Shown: one piece after another, positions 1-9,055 of the stretch
How the letters are laid out: each line of letters begins with the position of its first letter
Numbering within the stretch: position 1 is the stretch's first letter
Assembly (NCBI GenBank): GCA_045106475.1
Contig: JBGCEO010000035.1
Coordinates: 1 to 64,000, forward strand
DNA: 64,000 nucleotides
Direction: 5' to 3'
Source of the DNA: Granulosicoccus sp045106475
GTDB taxonomy: Bacteria; Pseudomonadota; Gammaproteobacteria; Granulosicoccales; Granulosicoccaceae
Made by a program: the position numbers and the translations under genes
The notes under the pieces: model-generated
Database searches by the model: none
What the model was told of the DNA's origin: nothing
Seen by the model: only the letters and a program-made list of their open reading frames with translations

Positions 1-925
1 TCTGTACGCACTGTATGTCCACACCCGCATGGCGTTTATGGCAACGTGTATGAAAAACACAACCAGTCGGTGGATCTTCAGGATCAGGTAGTTCACCTTG
101 AAGAACAACTCGAGAATCACGCTGTTCCAACGGATGAGGAATCGCTGAGAGCAGTGCTTGAGAATAAGGATGTTGAGGATTACGCATTAGCTCTTCAGTC
201 GGTGCGAACTCAACTATTTCGCCAAGATACATCACTGCAATACGATCCGATACATGTCGGATAACAGATAGATCATGGCTTATGAAAATCATTGCCAGGT
301 TCAATCGCTCTCGCAGCTCCATAAGCAAATTAAGAATCTGACTTTGAACTGAAACATCAAGCGCAGACACCGCTTCATCACAAACGAGAAAACTCGGGCC
401 GGATGCCAACGCTCTTGCAATGGCCACGCGCTGGCGCTGACCACCTGAAAATTCATGGGGGTGTTTGCTAACGGCATCTGAGGGCAGCCCTACCAATTGC
501 AGTAACTCCCTCACTCTTTGTAGGCGTTGCTGCCGATCTCCTAACTTATGCACCCGCAAAGGTTCACCGATAATTTTTCCGATGGTGTGCTGCGGGTTAA
601 GTGCGCCAAAGGGATCCTGAAAAATAATTTGTGCCTGCCTGCGTAGAGACTTTAGTTCTTGTCCCCTGAAACTTGCTATGTCGCGCCCTGCAAACAGTAC
701 CTTCCCACTGGTCGGTTCAAGCAAGCGCAACACCGTTCGACCGAGTGTGGACTTTCCGCATCCAGACTCACCAACAACTCCAAGTACCTCTCCTTCTTTG
801 ATAGTGAAGGATAAGTCGTTTAATGCGCGCAATTGTTTGCCGTTCTTGCCAGCGTAATACTTGACCAAATTCTGAACTTCTACCAGGGGTGAAGCACTTT
901 TATCAATAGCAAATTGTGTGTTCAT
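1..925 (-). CDS. Peptide ABC transporter ATP-binding protein (OppF/DppF type), C-terminus cut by window edge
   Basis: Reading leftward from the ATG at 925 the frame stays open to base 1, giving about 308 residues. It shows a Walker A (GESGCGKS), the ABC signature FSGGQRQRV, and the switch-region sequence ISHDLSV. Near the edge comes GCVFHTRC, which belongs to the oligopeptide/dipeptide C-terminal extension (oligo_HPY). Family members are about 320-335 residues, so only the last 15 or so are missing. The start codon overlaps the stop of the upstream ATPase gene as ATGA, which implies translational coupling. Together the two proteins form the heterodimeric motor that powers peptide import through the permeases encoded divergently at 3611-5409. 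The substrate could also be nickel or another small solute, since this family covers several. Confidence 0.93.
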   Translation of the reverse strand, partial: MNTQFAIDKSASPLVEVQNLVKYYAGKNGKQLRALNDLSFTIKEGEVLGVVGESGCGKSTLGRTVLRLLEPTSGKVLFAGRDIASFRGQELKSLRRQAQIIFQDPFGALNPQHTIGKIIGEPLRVHKLGDRQQRLQRVRELLQLVGLPSDAVSKHPHEFSGGQRQRVAIARALASGPSFLVCDEAVSALDVSVQSQILNLLMELRERLNLAMIFISHDLSVIRHVSDRIAVMYLGEIVEFAPTEELMRNPQHPYSQALLSAIPHPLEQRDSRVVLQGELPDPEDPPTGCVFHTRCHKRHAGVDIQCVQ

Positions 926-1890
926 GGCGCAGTTACAGGATACCAGCAGGACACATGATGATCACTTGGAAATTGGTGCTTTAGTTCAGGTGTTTGCCTT
1001 ACGCACTGATCCTGTGAGAACCGGCAGCGTGGTTCAAATGAACAGCCTTGAGGTAAATGCGCCGAAGATGGCACGCTACCATCGATTGATGGCAATGGCT
1101 TACCGCGTGCATTGACGGCAGGTATTGTTTCAAGCAATGCACGAGTATAAGGATGAGAAGGCGAATTAAACACTTGCTCGGTTAAACCGCTTTCAACGAT
1201 CTTGCCTGCATACATCACGGCCACTTGATCACAGTGATATCTAACCACGCCGAGATCGTGGGCGATGAGTAAAATAGCCATTCCCATGTCTGCTCTAAGC
1301 TGATCCAGCAACTCTAGAATTTGAGCTTGTACCGTTACATCCAACGCAGTGGTAGGTTCATCAGCAATGAGCATTTTCGGATTGCAGGCCAGGGACATCG
1401 CTATCATCACCCTTTGACGCTGCCCGCCAGAAAGTTGATGCGGAAACCGATCAGCAATTCTATTTGCGGATAATCCAACCTTGTCAAAAAGCTCGTTTCT
1501 CTTTTGCCGCGCGCTGTTCTTACGCAGGCCTTCATGTAGATAAAGTACTTCTGATACTTGATCGCCAACGCTGAAAACAGGATTGAGCGAGGACATTGGC
1601 TCCTGGAAAATCATCGCTATCTCTCTGCCGCGAATCCGTTCGAGCTGACGTTCTGGCAGCTGAGTTAAATTTTGGCCTTCAAACAGAACATCACCCGACT
1701 CAATATGCATTGGCGGTTGGGGTAACAAACGCATGATCGATAATGCAGTAACCGATTTTCCACATCCCGACTCGCCTACGATACCGAGTGATTCTCCAGC
1801 GCGAAGATCAAACGAAACACCGCGCACCACTGGGGTTTTCCCGATGTTTACCTGTAGGTCCTTGAGCTGTAACAAGCTTTCTTCGCTCAT
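922..1890 (-). CDS. Peptide ABC transporter ATP-binding protein (OppD/DppD type)
   Basis: This 322-residue cytoplasmic ATPase has Walker A at residues 39-46 (GESGCGKS), the signature LSGGQ at 153-157, Walker B ending in ADEP near 175-179, and the peptide-transporter C-terminal extension with GCSFEPRC near 290. I chose the ATG at 1890 (MSEESLLQL) rather than the ATG 90 bases upstream, because the extra 30 residues have no family counterpart and would occupy most of the divergent promoter region. It is the first gene of a leftward two-ATPase operon and overlaps the next gene by ATGA. Its partner permeases and binding protein are on the opposite strand, starting 104 bases away. Confidence 0.93.
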   Translation of the reverse strand: MSEESLLQLKDLQVNIGKTPVVRGVSFDLRAGESLGIVGESGCGKSVTALSIMRLLPQPPMHIESGDVLFEGQNLTQLPERQLERIRGREIAMIFQEPMSSLNPVFSVGDQVSEVLYLHEGLRKNSARQKRNELFDKVGLSANRIADRFPHQLSGGQRQRVMIAMSLACNPKMLIADEPTTALDVTVQAQILELLDQLRADMGMAILLIAHDLGVVRYHCDQVAVMYAGKIVESGLTEQVFNSPSHPYTRALLETIPAVNARGKPLPSIDGSVPSSAHLPQGCSFEPRCRFSQDQCVRQTPELKHQFPSDHHVSCWYPVTAP

Positions 1891-1994
1891 TTTACGTAGC
1901 GTTTTGCATGAGATACCCAAACTTGAATATACCGACAGATTACCATAGGCTTGGGTCGGCATTGTCAACCACCACACCACAGGAGATAGGCATA
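1891..1994. promoter_or_regulatory. Divergent promoter region of the peptide transporter
   Basis: These 104 bases separate the leftward ATPase operon from the rightward binding-protein operon, so both promoters must lie here or in the flanking coding ends. I see a good ribosome-binding site for the rightward gene (AGGAG at 1981-1985, nine bases before the ATG at 1995). No convincing minus-35/minus-10 pair or operator palindrome stood out by eye. Confidence 0.5.
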
Positions 1995-3521
1995 ATGAGA
2001 GGATCGACTAGACAAGCAAAGTTTCTAAAGGCAGCATTCCTAAGCGTAACGACGCTCGGAGCATTTGCATCGGTTGCGCCACTACACGCAGCCACACTCG
2101 AAGTGGCTATTGATTCATCGCCAGCAGGTCTTGACCCACATTTAATTACTGCATTTAACTCCGTTGTCATCGTACAAAGCACCGTTTACGAAGGACTCAC
2201 TGCTGTCCAACAAGATCTTTCCGTTGGTCCAGGCCTGGCTGAATCCTGGACAGTCTCCGAAGATAGTCTGACCTACGAGTTCAACTTACCCGAGGGCACA
2301 AAATTTCATGATGGTTCGATGCTGGATGCTGACGATGTGGCCGCATCGATCAGGCGAGTACAAAATGCCGATATAGCATCACCTTTGGCGAGTCGCGTAA
2401 CGCCTATTACCGGTATCGATGTCATCGATGCTCAAACCATCCAGCTATCGTTAGACGAACCTTTTGCAGCCATATTATCCTCACTGGCCGGTATTGCGAT
2501 TGTTCCGTCAGAAATGGAAACCGACAAGGAGAGTTTGCAGCAAGTACCCGTTGGAACAGGACCCTTTAAATTTGACAGTTGGACACCAAACAGTCACATC
2601 AGTCTGGTTAAATTTGAAGACTACAGAACCGAGGGCTTACCAAAGCTCGATGGTGTCAAGGTAAATTTTGTACCAGAGTCTGCAACTAGACAAGTGGGCA
2701 TTGGTGGTGGTGATTATCACTTGCTGCCAGGTATAGATCCGGCAACAGCGCTGCAACTTGCGGCCAACCCATCGCTAACAGTGCAGCAAACTCAGAACGT
2801 TAGCTATACCTTATTAGGCATGAACACAACACGTCCTCCGCTTGACAATGTTAAGACCAGGCAAGCCATCAATATGCTGCTTGATCGAAATGAAATCATA
2901 GCTGGCGCACTATTCGGGGCAGGAGTACCTGCCGGCCCCCTCTCACCTGCGCTAGCCACTTGGGCGCTCGATACCACTGAATACGGCTGTTACCAGCGCG
3001 ATGTTGAAGGAGCAATGGCATTGCTGAAAGAAGCTGGAGCCGAAGACGCCAAGCTTTCAATATTGGTTCTTCCACGTCAGGATGCAAAGGATATTGCACA
3101 GGTTATCCAACAACAACTCTCAGCTGGCGGCATTGAAGTAACCCTGCAAAACAAGGAGATTGGTGAGTTTGTGCAAGACTGGAAAAACTCTGACTTCGAC
3201 ATGTTTGTTTCAGCCAATGGCGGAAGTCCAGACCCAGATGGATACTTCTATCGAACGTTCAAGACTGGCGGATCAACTAATGTATTCAAATACTCGGATG
3301 CCGACGTCGATGGTTGGCTTGATGAAGGTCGCAAGCTGACAGATCCGCAAGCTCGCAAGGATGTATACGATAAAGTACAGCGTAAACTGGCTTGCGAAGG
3401 ACCTGTCGCCCATTTAGCCTACGGCAATCTGTCAACTGCAGTCAGTAACAAGCTCAGTGATTTTAAAATCTATTCAAATGGACGCCTTGCAAGCTTGTTG
3501 AACGCAAATTTAAGCGACTAG
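1995..3521 (+). CDS. Peptide-type ABC transporter substrate-binding protein (SBP family 5)
   Basis: The 508-residue product begins with a typical signal peptide (basic MRGSTRQAKF, a hydrophobic stretch, then cleavage near PLHA-ATLEV). The body has family-5 features: the opening EVAIDSSPAGLDPHL, then YEGLTAV, a DGSMLDADDVAASI segment and TGPFKF. The ATG at 1995 is preferred over an in-frame ATG at 1908 because AGGAG sits nine bases upstream of it and the signal peptide starts there. This periplasmic protein captures the solute and delivers it to the permeases encoded immediately downstream. Dipeptides or oligopeptides are the usual ligands, but the ligand cannot be fixed from sequence. Confidence 0.93.
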   Translation: MRGSTRQAKFLKAAFLSVTTLGAFASVAPLHAATLEVAIDSSPAGLDPHLITAFNSVVIVQSTVYEGLTAVQQDLSVGPGLAESWTVSEDSLTYEFNLPEGTKFHDGSMLDADDVAASIRRVQNADIASPLASRVTPITGIDVIDAQTIQLSLDEPFAAILSSLAGIAIVPSEMETDKESLQQVPVGTGPFKFDSWTPNSHISLVKFEDYRTEGLPKLDGVKVNFVPESATRQVGIGGGDYHLLPGIDPATALQLAANPSLTVQQTQNVSYTLLGMNTTRPPLDNVKTRQAINMLLDRNEIIAGALFGAGVPAGPLSPALATWALDTTEYGCYQRDVEGAMALLKEAGAEDAKLSILVLPRQDAKDIAQVIQQQLSAGGIEVTLQNKEIGEFVQDWKNSDFDMFVSANGGSPDPDGYFYRTFKTGGSTNVFKYSDADVDGWLDEGRKLTDPQARKDVYDKVQRKLACEGPVAHLAYGNLSTAVSNKLSDFKIYSNGRLASLLNANLSD

Positions 3522-3610
3522 CTTGTGCAGCTAACTCTGATAAATTGCAACTAGCAGCGTTTCACCCATGCTTGATTTTATTGCATTGCGGGTAAACTAA
3601 TCCGCATTTG

Positions 3611-4561
3611 ATGAAAGTGTACATACTCAGAAGAATGATCGACCTCTGCATCGTTCTGCTGGGTATGTCACTGCTGGTATTTCTGATGATCCGGTTAATA
3701 CCCGGTGACGCCGTGGCGATAATGCTCGGCGCTAATACGGAGATAACAGACGCAGGACTCAACGAACTACGCGCTCGACTGGGGCTGGATCAGCCGATCC
3801 TTACGCAATACTGGCACTGGATCACCAACGCGCTTCGTGGCGATTTTGGCACGTCGATCTGGACAGGTAGACCGGTCGCTGCAGAAATCACTGCCAATCT
3901 ATGGCCAACTCTTGAGTTGACCTTTCTGTCTGTATTGCTCGGTGGCTGCCTATCGATTCCGTTGGGCTGTTTTATGGCCACCAGTCGAGGCAGTTTCAGT
4001 GAACTGCTCATTCGTCTTTTAACCATAACAGGGCTGACCATTCCCTCATTCTGGCTTGGCATCGTAGCGCTTTTCATGGCCGCAAAATACCTGCCTGGCG
4101 TGTCGTTGCTTGGCTACGTGCCGTTCACTGAAGATCCATTAGAGAATCTGCAGAGAATGATACTTCCGGTTATCGCACTCTCTCTGCCTATGCTAGCCAA
4201 TCTGTCCCGATTGGTACGCTCAGCGATGTTGGATGCACTGAATCAGGACTACATAAGAACGGCCAAAGCCAAAGGCTCAAGCCAACGCCGGGTTACGTAC
4301 AAACATGCATTGCGAAATGCGCTGATTCCATTTGTAACCAGCCTTGGCGTTTCTACCGGCTACCTGCTGGGCGGGGCTATCGTAATCGAACAGGTATTTG
4401 CTATTCCGGGCCTTGGAAGATTAGTGTTAGGTGCTATTGCCGAGCGCAACTATCCCCTCGTGCAAGCTACCATCCTCGTGATGGCCACAGGGTTTGTATT
4501 AGTAAACTTTATCGTGGACATGCTCTATTTCATTATCGATCCACGCGTGCGCGAACAATGA
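3611..4561 (+). CDS. Peptide-type ABC transporter permease (DppB/OppB type)
   Basis: An integral membrane protein of 316 residues. It starts with VYILRRMIDLCIVLLGMSLL, the usual first helix of DppB-like permeases, followed by LIPGDAV. The EAA-type cytoplasmic loop is visible as DYIRTAKAKG followed by HALRNAL, which docks on the ATPases. A TTG at 3608 also opens the frame, but the ATG directly after it is the more likely start. It lies 89 bases after the binding-protein gene and overlaps the next permease by ATGA, so the three genes form one operon. Confidence 0.93.
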   Translation: MKVYILRRMIDLCIVLLGMSLLVFLMIRLIPGDAVAIMLGANTEITDAGLNELRARLGLDQPILTQYWHWITNALRGDFGTSIWTGRPVAAEITANLWPTLELTFLSVLLGGCLSIPLGCFMATSRGSFSELLIRLLTITGLTIPSFWLGIVALFMAAKYLPGVSLLGYVPFTEDPLENLQRMILPVIALSLPMLANLSRLVRSAMLDALNQDYIRTAKAKGSSQRRVTYKHALRNALIPFVTSLGVSTGYLLGGAIVIEQVFAIPGLGRLVLGAIAERNYPLVQATILVMATGFVLVNFIVDMLYFIIDPRVREQ

Positions 4562-5409
4562 ACAGCGCGCACAAGAGAGGGTTCTCATTACTATTCGCGC
4601 ATCCGCTATTAACCTTCGCCACGCTTCTGGTTGTCTTACAACTTTTACTGGCACTGTTCGCCCCCTGGTTGGGATTTCAGGATCCATTCCAACAGGTGAT
4701 GGTGCAGCGGATGAAAGCGCCAAACTCACTAAACTGGCTGGGCACTGATCACTTAGGTCGTGATGTCATGGCACGCATAGTCTATGGATATAGAACCTCT
4801 TTGCTGACATGTGGCATTGCCGTGCTCGTTGCCCTCCTTGTTGGAGGAACACTAGGCATGCTGGCGGCGTTTTACAAAGGCTGGTTCGATCGTATAGTTA
4901 TGCGAGTAATGGATGTATTTTTCGCCTTCCCCATTATGCTTTTGGCCATTGGCGTTATAGCCATCATAGGCCCGGGCATTTGGGGGGCTTCACTGGCAAT
5001 AGCTATTGTCTACATTCCAATTTTTGCTCGTTTACTAAGAGGGCCTGCTCTGGTTATTTGTGAAAGCGAGTACGTACAGGGTGCCAGAGCCATCGGTGCG
5101 GGCGATCTGCGCATACTCTTCGCGCATATCCTGCCCAATCTAACCTCGGTAGTCTTGGTTCAAACCAGCTTACTGCTGTCCGCCGCAGTGCTCGTTGAAG
5201 CATCACTCTCTTTTCTGGGTCTTGGCGCACAACCGCCAGTGCCGTCTCTAGGGCTGGCCCTTGCCGAAGGCAGAAACTTTCTATTGCTCTCTCCCTGGCC
5301 AGCAGTTTTTTCAGGCTTCGCCATTTTGTTTTTAGCGTTTGGTTTTAATCTGCTTGGCGATGCCGCCCGAGATACGCTGGATCCCAGGCTACGGGATGTC
5401 AAGCTCTAG
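4558..5409 (+). CDS. Peptide-type ABC transporter permease (DppC/OppC type)
   Basis: This 283-residue inner-membrane protein has the family hallmark LGTDHLGRDVMARIVYG after the first helix, several further helices, and the coupling loop EYVQGARAIGAGDLRI. It ends with the DppC-like LGDAARDTLDPRLR. The start codon overlaps the preceding stop as ATGA. It completes the membrane channel of the importer whose ATPases are encoded divergently to the left. Nothing is truncated. Confidence 0.93.
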   Translation: MNSAHKRGFSLLFAHPLLTFATLLVVLQLLLALFAPWLGFQDPFQQVMVQRMKAPNSLNWLGTDHLGRDVMARIVYGYRTSLLTCGIAVLVALLVGGTLGMLAAFYKGWFDRIVMRVMDVFFAFPIMLLAIGVIAIIGPGIWGASLAIAIVYIPIFARLLRGPALVICESEYVQGARAIGAGDLRILFAHILPNLTSVVLVQTSLLLSAAVLVEASLSFLGLGAQPPVPSLGLALAEGRNFLLLSPWPAVFSGFAILFLAFGFNLLGDAARDTLDPRLRDVKL

Positions 5410-5819
5410 GGCATATCGAACTAAGCAAATCTTCCCTCATCGGACTTCCTCTCCCTGCCGCAGAATCAGCAAAATACTTAAAGTACCGCCCACCAACGAA
5501 TTTATCGGGGTCGGACCTCGGTGGTCCGACCCCGGTAGTCTCCTCCGGTGGTCCGACCCCTAGTAGTCCTAGTAGTCTTGAGGGTCAGAGCCCAATGGTC
5601 ATAATCAAGACCTTCAAACAGTCACCAAGAGCCCGATTTCCATCCAGAAGACCCACAACTGACTGAACTTCGTACGTAAAACCGGGGTCGGACCTCATAC
5701 TTTTTCTATTAACCAGCAAATGGGTTCGGGTATTGCAATGTCTCAGCAGCAGTTGCACAAAAAGTACCTGCCCAAAATTGCTATCCTTATCCCGAATGCC
5801 CGCGAAGGAACATAATCTG
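5410..5819. repeat. REP-like palindrome cluster in a 410-base gene-free gap
   Basis: The 11-mer GGGGTCGGACC occurs at 5507-5517 and 5684-5694, and its exact reverse complement occurs at 5523-5533 and 5550-5560. The first pair forms a 12-bp stem (5506-5517 with 5523-5534) around a 5-base loop. The outer pair flanks about 120 bases. Short direct repeats with TAGTCCTAGTAGTC follow at about 5561-5578. This layout resembles REP/BIME elements moved by REP-associated tyrosine transposases, but no such transposase gene lies in the window. The hairpin may also end transcription of the peptide operon. I found no gene here. Confidence 0.6.
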
Positions 5820-7961
5820 ATGCAGCAGTACTGCCGGTCTTTTGTCGATCTACTGAGTCAATCTGAGCAATTCGATCCGCAGACCCTAAAAAAGAGCCTT
5901 GCAACACCATTTGTCTACCCACTGCGCACCGGAGCCAGGCGAGCACTTTTTAGTGCGTTCCTGATGACCCTCAGCGTGTTGTTGGGATGTACAGCCACTG
6001 CAGACACTCGAGAAGTAACACCGGATTCACTCGTTCCTACAACAGAACATCGACAAGCGACAGCGGGCATTCTTCATCTGATGCGTCAGTACCATTACAG
6101 TCGCGTAGCGGTAGATGATGAATTGTCCGAACAGATCTTTGAGCGTTTTCTTGAGTCGCTGGATCCGCAAAAAAACTTCTTGCTGGCCAACGATGTTGAG
6201 CAGTTTGCACAGTATCGAACACAGTTTGATGATGTACTTCGCAGGGCGAATCTGGAGCCTGTTTTCGATCTATTCAAACTATTCAGATCAAGGGTTCAAG
6301 AGCGCGCACAATTTGCCAAGACACTACTGAATCGTGATTTTGATTTTACAATCGACGAGAGTTACGTGTTCAATCGCGAAGATGCGCCTTGGCCTGAGTC
6401 CAGCAAAGCGCTGGATGAGCTGTGGCGTAAGCGGGTTAAAAACGATGTCCTCAATTTGCGCTTAGCCGAACAATCCGATGATGAATTGGTAAAGACTTTA
6501 GAACAACGCTACGAGCGCATGGAACGCCGTGTCAGCCAGCTCTCCGCAAACGATGTGTTTCAGGTATTCATCAACGCTTACACCCTATCTGTAGAACCGC
6601 ACACCTCTTACTTCTCGCCACGAAGTTCAGAGAATTTCCAAATCAACATGAGCCTTTCTTTAGAGGGCATTGGTGCGGCCTTGCAAACCGAGGACGAATA
6701 CACGGTAGTGCGCCGCATTATTGCAGGTGGCCCTGCTGCCATGAGCGAACAGTTAAGCGCTGATGATCGCATTGTGGGAGTGGGTCAAGGCAAAGATGAG
6801 GAAATAGTAGATGTAGTGAGTTGGCCGCTAAGTGATGTAGTTGATCTTATTCGTGGGCCCAAGGGTTCTACGATACGCCTAAAGATATTGCTAGCCAGCG
6901 CACCAGAGGGTACTCCTCCTAAAGTGATTACCCTGGTTCGCGACAAGATAAAACTTGAAGAGCAGGCAGCCAAAAGCTCTGTAGTCGATGTCCTGAGAGA
7001 AGGGGAAACGCAGCGTTTTGGCGTGATCGATCTGCCCACTTTCTATCTAGATGCAGCCGCAAGGGCGCAGGGATTGCCTGATTATCGCAGCACCACACGC
7101 GATGTCAGAAGACTTCTGGACGAGCTGAAAAACTCCGATGGCGGTGTCGATGGTGTAATCATCGACCTTCGCGGTAACGGAGGTGGTTCACTGATTGAAG
7201 CCACCGAATTGTCTGGCCTGTTTATAAAGTCCGGACCGATTGTCCAAATACGAAGTGCTGATGGCCAGGTTGATTCTGAAGTAGATAGAGACCCTTCAGT
7301 GGCTTACGATGGTCCATTGGCCGTGCTGGTTGATCGCAATAGCGCGTCCGCGTCGGAGATATTTGCAGCTGCCATGCAGGACTACGGTCGTGGCGTGGTA
7401 CTCGGCGAACCCACCTTTGGAAAAGGCACGGTCCAAACTGTGGCGCCGCTTGATCGGGGTGGAAAATTAGGCCAGTTGAAGATCACTATGGCTCAGTTTT
7501 TCAGAATAAATGGAGATGGTACTCAACACCGCGGCGTTGTACCCGATGTGGTTTTTCCCATTGCTCTGGACTCAGATGCACAAGGTGAACGCGGGCTGGA
7601 CAACGCCCTGCCCTGGGCTGAAGTTGCGGCCACAAATTATAATGCCTGGTCTAAAACAGACAAGATAGACTATTCGCAAGCGCAGTCTTTGCATGAATCC
7701 AGATACCGTTCCAGCGAACTATTCGACTCACTACTTGACGAACTCGAGGCCCAGCGAGATGCTCGCGCACAGAATTCAGTAACGCTACTCGAAAGTGTGA
7801 GACAAAAGGAAATCTTAGAATTGCGTGCTGATCGCGAGGAACGATTGGAACTGTATCGGACTGCCTTTGGTGCATCTGGTGGCGATGACGATGAGTCTGA
7901 CATTCCGGATATCATTCTTAATGAAGCCGCCAATGTGCTCAGCGATATTATCGATTCTTGA
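5820..7961 (+). CDS. prc: C-terminal processing peptidase, Prc/Tsp type (S41)
   Basis: A 713-residue envelope protease that trims or degrades periplasmic proteins from their C-termini. After an N-terminal hydrophobic segment ending LSVLLGC (possible lipobox) come a Prc-type helical N-domain (SLDPQKNFLL), a PDZ domain (SLEGIGAAL to IRGPKGSTI) and the S41 protease core. The catalytic Ser-Lys dyad is Ser510 in NSASASEI and Lys535 in FGKGTVQ, with Asp521 between them at the E. coli Prc spacing. The ATG at 5820 is chosen because AAGGAA lies nine bases upstream; in-frame ATGs at 5733 and 5796 lack this. It appears to be a single-gene unit. Length agrees with E. coli Prc (about 680) rather than the shorter CtpA type. 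Confidence 0.93.
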   Translation: MQQYCRSFVDLLSQSEQFDPQTLKKSLATPFVYPLRTGARRALFSAFLMTLSVLLGCTATADTREVTPDSLVPTTEHRQATAGILHLMRQYHYSRVAVDDELSEQIFERFLESLDPQKNFLLANDVEQFAQYRTQFDDVLRRANLEPVFDLFKLFRSRVQERAQFAKTLLNRDFDFTIDESYVFNREDAPWPESSKALDELWRKRVKNDVLNLRLAEQSDDELVKTLEQRYERMERRVSQLSANDVFQVFINAYTLSVEPHTSYFSPRSSENFQINMSLSLEGIGAALQTEDEYTVVRRIIAGGPAAMSEQLSADDRIVGVGQGKDEEIVDVVSWPLSDVVDLIRGPKGSTIRLKILLASAPEGTPPKVITLVRDKIKLEEQAAKSSVVDVLREGETQRFGVIDLPTFYLDAAARAQGLPDYRSTTRDVRRLLDELKNSDGGVDGVIIDLRGNGGGSLIEATELSGLFIKSGPIVQIRSADGQVDSEVDRDPSVAYDGPLAVLVDRNSASASEIFAAAMQDYGRGVVLGEPTFGKGTVQTVAPLDRGGKLGQLKITMAQFFRINGDGTQHRGVVPDVVFPIALDSDAQGERGLDNALPWAEVAATNYNAWSKTDKIDYSQAQSLHESRYRSSELFDSLLDELEAQRDARAQNSVTLLESVRQKEILELRADREERLELYRTAFGASGGDDDESDIPDIILNEAANVLSDIIDS

Positions 7962-8104
7962 TCTGAATATAAGATCCTTTATCTGAGCACAAGCTGAGAC
8001 GATCTCCAAAGCAACGCTCGATCTGTATTCAGTTTGTCGATAAGCGTACATACTGTTTCTTTTTAATCATTCCCTCTTTGGGATGACATTAGAGCTATAG
8101 AGCT

Positions 8105-9040
8105 ATGGCTTATGAATACCAACGTTCAGAGTTAGCTATGCATGCATCTATATTGCTGGTTTTAGTCTGTTTGTTACTTCCCTTTTCCGCTAATGCGGGA
8201 GCCTGGGCAGATCGCAGAAATGCTCTCGAGAATGTGGCGATCTATGATCAATTTCGAATTTTTTATTCCCTATCCGGCAATGATCAACTTCCCAGCCAAC
8301 GCCGCTTAGATCGTAACAAAAACGACATTCCAGATTTCATAGAAAATATTGGTGAAAGGCTTATTCAGGCCAATACATTCTTTAAAAACGAAGTGGGTCT
8401 AAAACCACCATTGCAAAGCAACCGCTACGCAGGATACGCGCAAGCTATCGACGTCAACATACTGGACTTTTCCAATAACAACAAAGGACCAAGAAATGGA
8501 ATTGCCTACGACGGAACCCCGAAATTTAACAGAACAATAGCACGCACTGCTAGCCTGAGTGTTCTGGCTATCGACATCTCAAGTACAGTAAAGCTTGGCA
8601 GCAATACCGTAGAGCACGAGCTGTTTCATTTATACCAAAATGGCTATACCTATTTCAAAAACAGGTGGTACACCGAAGGCACGGCGCGCTGGTCAGAACT
8701 TGTCGTAAGAGGCAAACTTGGAATCGGTCAAAAGCTACCGAAAACAACACGTGAAAAAGAACTACTGTTCAAAAAATCTTATGACGCGCACCCTTTTTGG
8801 AACGCTTTGATTCTTGGCTTAGATAAAGACAAGTTAGGCAAACGATTCATAAAAGAGCTTTTGCAGCAACTTGATCATTTTGATGATGTTGCGGCAAAAA
8901 GCAGAGGTATAAGTAACAGGAATTGGAAAGAGTCGGAACAGCGAAGCGACAAAAACAACCCATTCATATGGCAGGCCCTGGTAAATACCAGCAAACGCTT
9001 TGCAGCAACTGCAGAGGTTGGGAATCTGAGTCGGCTATAG
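8105..9040 (+). CDS. Putative secreted zinc metallopeptidase with HExxH motif
   Basis: I do not recognise the family by name. The 311-residue product has a signal peptide (hydrophobic LLVLVCLLLPFSANAGA; an alternative ATG at 8138 begins just before it). Residues 68-80 read LDRNKNDIPDFIE, resembling calcium-binding thrombospondin-type loops that precede secreted hydrolase domains. HELFH at 171-175, followed by Glu191 in YTEGTARWSE, fits a gluzincin zinc site (HExxH plus a downstream Glu). The protein therefore probably acts outside the inner membrane as a protease. It stands alone, tail to tail with the ECF sigma pair on the other strand. Confidence 0.6.
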   Translation: MAYEYQRSELAMHASILLVLVCLLLPFSANAGAWADRRNALENVAIYDQFRIFYSLSGNDQLPSQRRLDRNKNDIPDFIENIGERLIQANTFFKNEVGLKPPLQSNRYAGYAQAIDVNILDFSNNNKGPRNGIAYDGTPKFNRTIARTASLSVLAIDISSTVKLGSNTVEHELFHLYQNGYTYFKNRWYTEGTARWSELVVRGKLGIGQKLPKTTREKELLFKKSYDAHPFWNALILGLDKDKLGKRFIKELLQQLDHFDDVAAKSRGISNRNWKESEQRSDKNNPFIWQALVNTSKRFAATAEVGNLSRL

Positions 9041-9055
9041 TTATCGTTAATCGCC

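Noticed and set aside
46..264. Rightward 72-codon frame at the left edge
   Set aside because: It is antisense to the well-supported ATPase gene, whose motifs continue in the other strand to base 1.
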